A DNA stretch of 64,000 bases from Acidobacteriota bacterium (GTDB lineage Bacteria; Acidobacteriota; Blastocatellia; Pyrinomonadales; Pyrinomonadaceae): NCBI GenBank assembly GCA_003223025.1, contig QHXR01000022.1:37593-101592 (forward strand), written 5' to 3'. The position numbers and the translations under genes were made by a program. How positions within the stretch are numbered: the stretch's first letter is position 1; each line of letters begins with the position of its first letter. Positions 61,101-64,000 of the stretch are shown piece after piece. The notes beneath the pieces were generated by a model that did not search any database, was not told the DNA's origin, and worked only from the letters and a program-made list of their open reading frames with translations.

Positions 61101-64000
61101 ATCTTACGCGTTCGATCACGGTGGATGCATCGGGCGAAGTCGCGTTCCTTAAAGACAACGTGAACGAGATGATCGGAAACCTCCGCGAAACGACGCGGAA
61201 GAACACCGAGCAGGACTGGTTGAAAACCAATCTCGCGAAATTCACTCGTCTGCTTCAAGGTCAACGCGATCTGCTCACCGTGGCTCGACTGATTCTTTCG
61301 GAAATGGCGCCGCTCGTCGAGATGCAGCACGGCGTCTTCTACATCGCCGATGCATCGCAAGAGGAACCGGTCCTCAAACTGCTAGCGAGTTACGCGTATC
61401 GAAAACGTAAATCTCTCTCGAATGAATTCAGGCTCGGCGAAAGTATCGTCGGGCAATGCGCATTCGAGAAACAGCGCATCATCATTAAGGATGTTCCGGC
61501 CGAATACGTGAAGATCAATTCGGGTCTTGGCGAAGCGGCTCCGAAAAACATTGTCGTCCTCCCCGTGTTGTTCGAAGGACAGGTGAAAGCCGTGATCGAG
61601 CTTGCGTCGTTCACGCCATTCAACGAAATTCACTTCGCGTTCCTCGATCAGCTTACAGAGTCGATCGGTATCGTTATCAACACGATCGAAGCGAACATGC
61701 GAACTGAGGAGCTGCTCAAGCAATCGCAGTCACTCGCTCAGGAATTGCAGCTCGGACAAGCCGAACTGCAGGAGACGAACCGTCGTCTCGAGCTGCAGGC
61801 GCAATCGCTGCAGACATCCGAAGAGCTTCTCAAGCAGCAGCAGGAAGAGCTGCAGCAGACGAACCAGGAGCTCGAGGAAAAAGCGAAGCTGCTCTCCGAA
61901 CAGAAGAGCGAGGTGGAGCAGAAGAATCGCCAGATCGAGCTCGCGAGAACGGCGCTGGAAGACAAAGCAAAACAGCTCGCACTCAACTCGAAATACAAAT
62001 CAGAGTTTCTCGCGAATATGTCGCATGAGCTTCGAACGCCGCTTAACTCGATGCTGATCCTCTCCAAGATGCTCGCTGATAACGCACAGTCGAATCTCGA
62101 CGAAAAGCAGGTTGAGTTCGCCGAAACTATCCATTCATCGGGAGCTGACCTTCTAGCGCTCATCAATGAGATCCTCGATCTATCGAAGATCGAATCCGGA
62201 ACGATGGGCGTCGAGATCGGCGAAGTATCGTTTGCCGATCTGCAAGCGGATACGGAACGCACGTTCAGTCAGATAGCCAACGACAAGGGCTTGCAGCTCA
62301 TCATCGAGCTCCACGAGCATTTGCCGCAGAGTCTGCAGACGGATGCGAAACGCCTTCGACAGGTTCTCAAAAATCTTTTGTCGAATGCGTTCAAGTTCAC
62401 GCAGCAAGGCCATGTCAAAGTCGACGTCGACGCGGCGGAAAGTGGTTGGAGCTTCGACAACGTGAGTCTCAATCGTGCGTCATCGGTCATTGCATTCCGC
62501 GTGAGCGACACCGGTATCGGGATCTCGGAAGACAAACAGCAGTTGATCTTCGAAGCGTTCCAGCAAGAGGACGGAACGACCAGTCGTAAGTATGGCGGTA
62601 CGGGTCTCGGACTTTCGATCAGTCGTGAGATCGCTCGCTTACTCGGCGGCGAGATCACGCTTGAAAGTAAACCCGGTCTGGGGAGCACGTTCACGTTCTA
62701 TTTGCCGGAAAGCTACGAGACTGTTTCGTTGAATCCGCAGGATGAGAAGGACGACGACGAGTTAGCTGAGGTAAACGGGCAACCGAAGCCGAGTCTCATC
62801 TCGCTTGCGCGACCGGCGGAAGAAGAAGCACCGACGCGTGTCCAGATCATCGTCAGCGATGATCGTTCGCAGATCCAGCCGGGTGACAGCGTGTTGCTTA
62901 TCATTGAAGACGACGCGACGTTCGCACGTATTCTTATGGATGTCGGTCATGACGTCGGATTTAAATGTCTCGTCTCGCAGCATGGCGAAGACGCTTTGCT
63001 GACCGCACGAAAATATAGACCGAACGCAATCACGCTCGACTTGACGCTTCCCGGTATGCACGGGTACGCAGTTCTCGATCGTTTGAAACACGACGCATCC
63101 ACACGACACATTCCGGTGCAGATCGTTTCGCTGATCGATGACATGCGTCGCGTGCTTCGCCTCGGAGCATTCGGTTATCAAACGAAACCTACGAATCGCG
63201 CGAAGCTTGTCGATGGTATCCGCGGCTTAAAGGAATTTGCCGAGCGTCCCAAGAAGAATCTCCTGCTTATTGAAGACGACGACATCCTTCGCGGAAGCAT
63301 GACGGAGATACTTTCGGGCAAGGATGTTTCAATCACGTCGGTCGGAACCGGAGCGGAGGCTCTCGCGGCGATCAGTTCCGAGCGATTTGATTGTGCGATC
63401 GTCGATCTGATGCTTCCCGATTTTGAATGGAGCGATCTGATCGGAAAATTAAAAGCGGAATCCGGTAGTCCGGAGATCCCGGTGATAGTTCACACCGGAA
63501 AGGACCTTTCGAAACGCGAAACCAATCGCATCAAGAAGCTCGCCGAGACGATCATCATCAAAGACGCGGATTCGATCGAGCGTCTGATCGACGAGACCGC
63601 GCTGTTTCTTCATCGCGATGTCGCTGATATGACTGACTCACAGAAGAACATGATGAAGCATGTCAATGTTACGGACCCGCGGCTCGAAGGAAAGAAAGTT
63701 CTGATCGTCGACGACGACATCCGAAATATCTTTGCACTGACGAGTGCTCTCGAGCGTCAGCAGATGCAGGTCGTGTATGCCGAGAATGGTCGCGACGGAA
63801 TCGACATGCTGCAAAAAACTCCGGGAGTCGATGGCGTACTGATGGACATCATGATGCCGGGAATGGACGGTTTCGAAGCGATGCGTGCGATCCGGCAGAT
63901 CGGAAAATTCAAATCCGTACCGATCATCGCCGTGACGGCGAAAGCGATGAAGGGCGACCGGCAGAAGTGCATCGAGGCCGGTGCATCGGATTACATTACT
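58166..64000 (+). CDS. Cytoplasmic poly-HAMP hybrid histidine kinase, three receivers (3' end cut by window)
   Basis: At least 1945 residues, and still open at the window end. The ATG at 58166 has GGAG 8 bases upstream. There is no membrane segment, so it is soluble. After an approximately 177-residue leader with one divergent unit come nine 92-residue HAMP-type units (178-1005), a GAF domain (about 1030-1180), and a Gln/Glu-rich coiled coil (about 1185-1270). The kinase core has H1287 in MSHELRTPL and the ATPase N, G1 and G2 boxes. Receivers carry phospho-Asp D1625, D1747 and D1894 ([10 protein letters not shown]). It resembles fungal group III (Nik1-type) kinases and their bacterial relatives. 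The ligand and output are unknown. Confidence 0.93.
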   Translation, partial: MAALTVGKAARSRKRGGASDPKNGTRRTKSNGHSSDFLDPDFLLKVLNAVKDGDFTGRFPTRNSGVSGEIYDALNAIIEKNELLTSELGRISEVVGKEGKIAQRATLGNASGGWASCIDSVNTLITDLAQPTTEVARVIGAVAQGDLSQSFNLEIDDRPLKGEFLRTGKTVNTMVNQLGAFASEVTRVAREVGTEGKLGGQAQVKGVSGTWKDLTDNVNLMANNLTGQVRNIAEVTTAVANGDLSKKITVDVKGEILELKNTINTMVDQLSSFASEVTRVAREVGTEGKLGGQAEVKGVSGTWKDLTDNVNLMANNLTGQVRNIAEVTTAVANGDLSKKITVNVRGEILELKDTINTMVDQLSSFASEVTRVAREVGTEGKLGGQADVKGVAGVWKDLTDNVNLMTSNLTGQVRNIADVATSVANGDLSKKITVDVRGEILELKNTLNTMVDQLNSFASEVTRVAREVGTEGKLGGEAEVEGVAGVWKDLTDNVNLMTSNLTAQVRNIAEVATSVANGDLSKKITVQVRGEILELKDTLNTMVDQLNSFASEVTRVAREVGTEGKLGGQAEVKGVGGVWKDLTDNVNFMASNLTGQVRNIAAVTTAVANGDLSKKITVDVQGEILELKDTINTMVDQLSSFASEVTRVAREVGTEGKLGGQAEVLGVSGTWKDLTDNVNFMASNLTSQVRNIADVTTAVANGDLSKKITVDVKGEILELKNTINTMVDQLSSFASEVTRVAREVGTEGKLGGQAVVRGVSGTWKDLTDNVNFMASNLTSQVRNIATVTTAVANGDLSKKITVDVQGEILELKITINTMVDQLNSFASEVTRVAREVGTEGKLGGQAQVKGVSGTWKDLTDNVNFMASNLTTQVRGIARVVTAVANGNLNRKLEVEALGEIAELADTINAMIDTLATFADQVTTVAREVGIEGELGGQANVPGASGTWRDLTDNVNQLAANLTNQVRAMADVATAVTKGDLTRSITVDASGEVAFLKDNVNEMIGNLRETTRKNTEQDWLKTNLAKFTRLLQGQRDLLTVARLILSEMAPLVEMQHGVFYIADASQEEPVLKLLASYAYRKRKSLSNEFRLGESIVGQCAFEKQRIIIKDVPAEYVKINSGLGEAAPKNIVVLPVLFEGQVKAVIELASFTPFNEIHFAFLDQLTESIGIVINTIEANMRTEELLKQSQSLAQELQLGQAELQETNRRLELQAQSLQTSEELLKQQQEELQQTNQELEEKAKLLSEQKSEVEQKNRQIELARTALEDKAKQLALNSKYKSEFLANMSHELRTPLNSMLILSKMLADNAQSNLDEKQVEFAETIHSSGADLLALINEILDLSKIESGTMGVEIGEVSFADLQADTERTFSQIANDKGLQLIIELHEHLPQSLQTDAKRLRQVLKNLLSNAFKFTQQGHVKVDVDAAESGWSFDNVSLNRASSVIAFRVSDTGIGISEDKQQLIFEAFQQEDGTTSRKYGGTGLGLSISREIARLLGGEITLESKPGLGSTFTFYLPESYETVSLNPQDEKDDDELAEVNGQPKPSLISLARPAEEEAPTRVQIIVSDDRSQIQPGDSVLLIIEDDATFARILMDVGHDVGFKCLVSQHGEDALLTARKYRPNAITLDLTLPGMHGYAVLDRLKHDASTRHIPVQIVSLIDDMRRVLRLGAFGYQTKPTNRAKLVDGIRGLKEFAERPKKNLLLIEDDDILRGSMTEILSGKDVSITSVGTGAEALAAISSERFDCAIVDLMLPDFEWSDLIGKLKAESGSPEIPVIVHTGKDLSKRETNRIKKLAETIIIKDADSIERLIDETALFLHRDVADMTDSQKNMMKHVNVTDPRLEGKKVLIVDDDIRNIFALTSALERQQMQVVYAENGRDGIDMLQKTPGVDGVLMDIMMPGMDGFEAMRAIRQIGKFKSVPIIAVTAKAMKGDRQKCIEAGASDYIT
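58697..61180 (+). repeat. Nine 276-bp tandem repeats coding HAMP units
   Basis: The phrase TEGKLGGQA recurs at exact 276-base steps from 58697 to 60905. No insertions or deletions are seen across nine units, and the DNA words are highly alike. Unit 9 (60905-61180) is the most diverged ([10 protein letters not shown]). A related but diverged unit precedes the first. Confidence 0.92.

Noticed and set aside
58697..61180. The 276-bp repeats as a mobile or CRISPR-like array
   Set aside because: They are in frame, coding, and match HAMP-type protein repeats inside a kinase.
1..64000. Insertion sequences, prophage, integrons, rRNA, CRISPR, toxin-antitoxin or secretion clusters
   Set aside because: No transposase, integrase, phage structural gene, rRNA or cas gene could be found on either strand.

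Overview
The window looks like a chromosomal piece of an Acidobacteriota genome, most likely class Blastocatellia (Pyrinomonadales-like). The evidence is a VWFA-related protein of the acidobacterial type (about 15.3-16.2 kb), two Oar-type TonB-dependent receptors with an N-terminal carboxypeptidase-regulatory domain and no SusD partner, mid-range GC, and gaps packed with hairpin repeats. This is inferred from gene families; there is no rRNA or single-copy phylogenetic marker here. I see no transposase, integrase, phage gene, CRISPR array or rRNA. There is one tRNA, tRNA-Ala(GGC), at 20451-20526.

Region 1 (0-20.5 kb) is mixed core and house-keeping: an SDR, small methyltransferases, TatA, proline iminopeptidase, asparagine synthase, a GtrB/DPM1-like glycosyltransferase, an MsbA-like ABC exporter, a Tat-exported glycosylasparaginase, a HIT protein, a Trm112-type methyltransferase, an uncharacterised HExxH protein, thymidylate synthase behind an exported ExbD-like protein, a VWA protein with an FmdB zinc ribbon, two exported Cys-rich proteins with a clear terminator, thioredoxin reductase, a PilZ protein and a crotonase.

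Region 2 (20.7-56.8 kb) is a carbohydrate and uronate catabolic supercluster, almost entirely on the minus strand. It has two TonB-dependent receptors, two ROK regulators, a sodium:solute symporter, a sugar-binding protein with no signal peptide, and secreted GH38, GH2, GH105, GH3, a frameshifted six-hairpin glycosidase-like protein, an esterase and a 620-residue exported protein of no family I recognise. The cytosolic uronate steps KdgF and KduI, a LarA-like protein, a glucarate-dehydratase-like enolase, an SDR and an FAH-type hydrolase complete it. The likely logic is receptor uptake of oligosaccharides, periplasmic trimming, removal of a terminal unsaturated uronate by GH105, KdgF then KduI, and final oxidation and hydrolysis to small acids. 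The enzyme mix (alpha-mannosidase, unsaturated uronyl hydrolase, beta-glucosidase, esterase) fits a mannose- and uronate-containing heteropolysaccharide at least as well as pectin.

Region 3 (57-64 kb) has a zinc-ribbon membrane protein divergent from a very large cytoplasmic hybrid histidine kinase, which carries nine exact-length 92-residue HAMP-type repeats, a GAF domain, a kinase core and three receiver domains, the last cut by the window end.

The repeat landscape is striking. Nearly every gap holds an inverted repeat from a few recurring word families or a 6-13-bp stutter tract. At least three such elements lie in frame inside genes: asnB, a methyltransferase, and the GH105 signal peptide. 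One 8-bp microsatellite supplies the C-terminus and stop codon of a glycosyltransferase.
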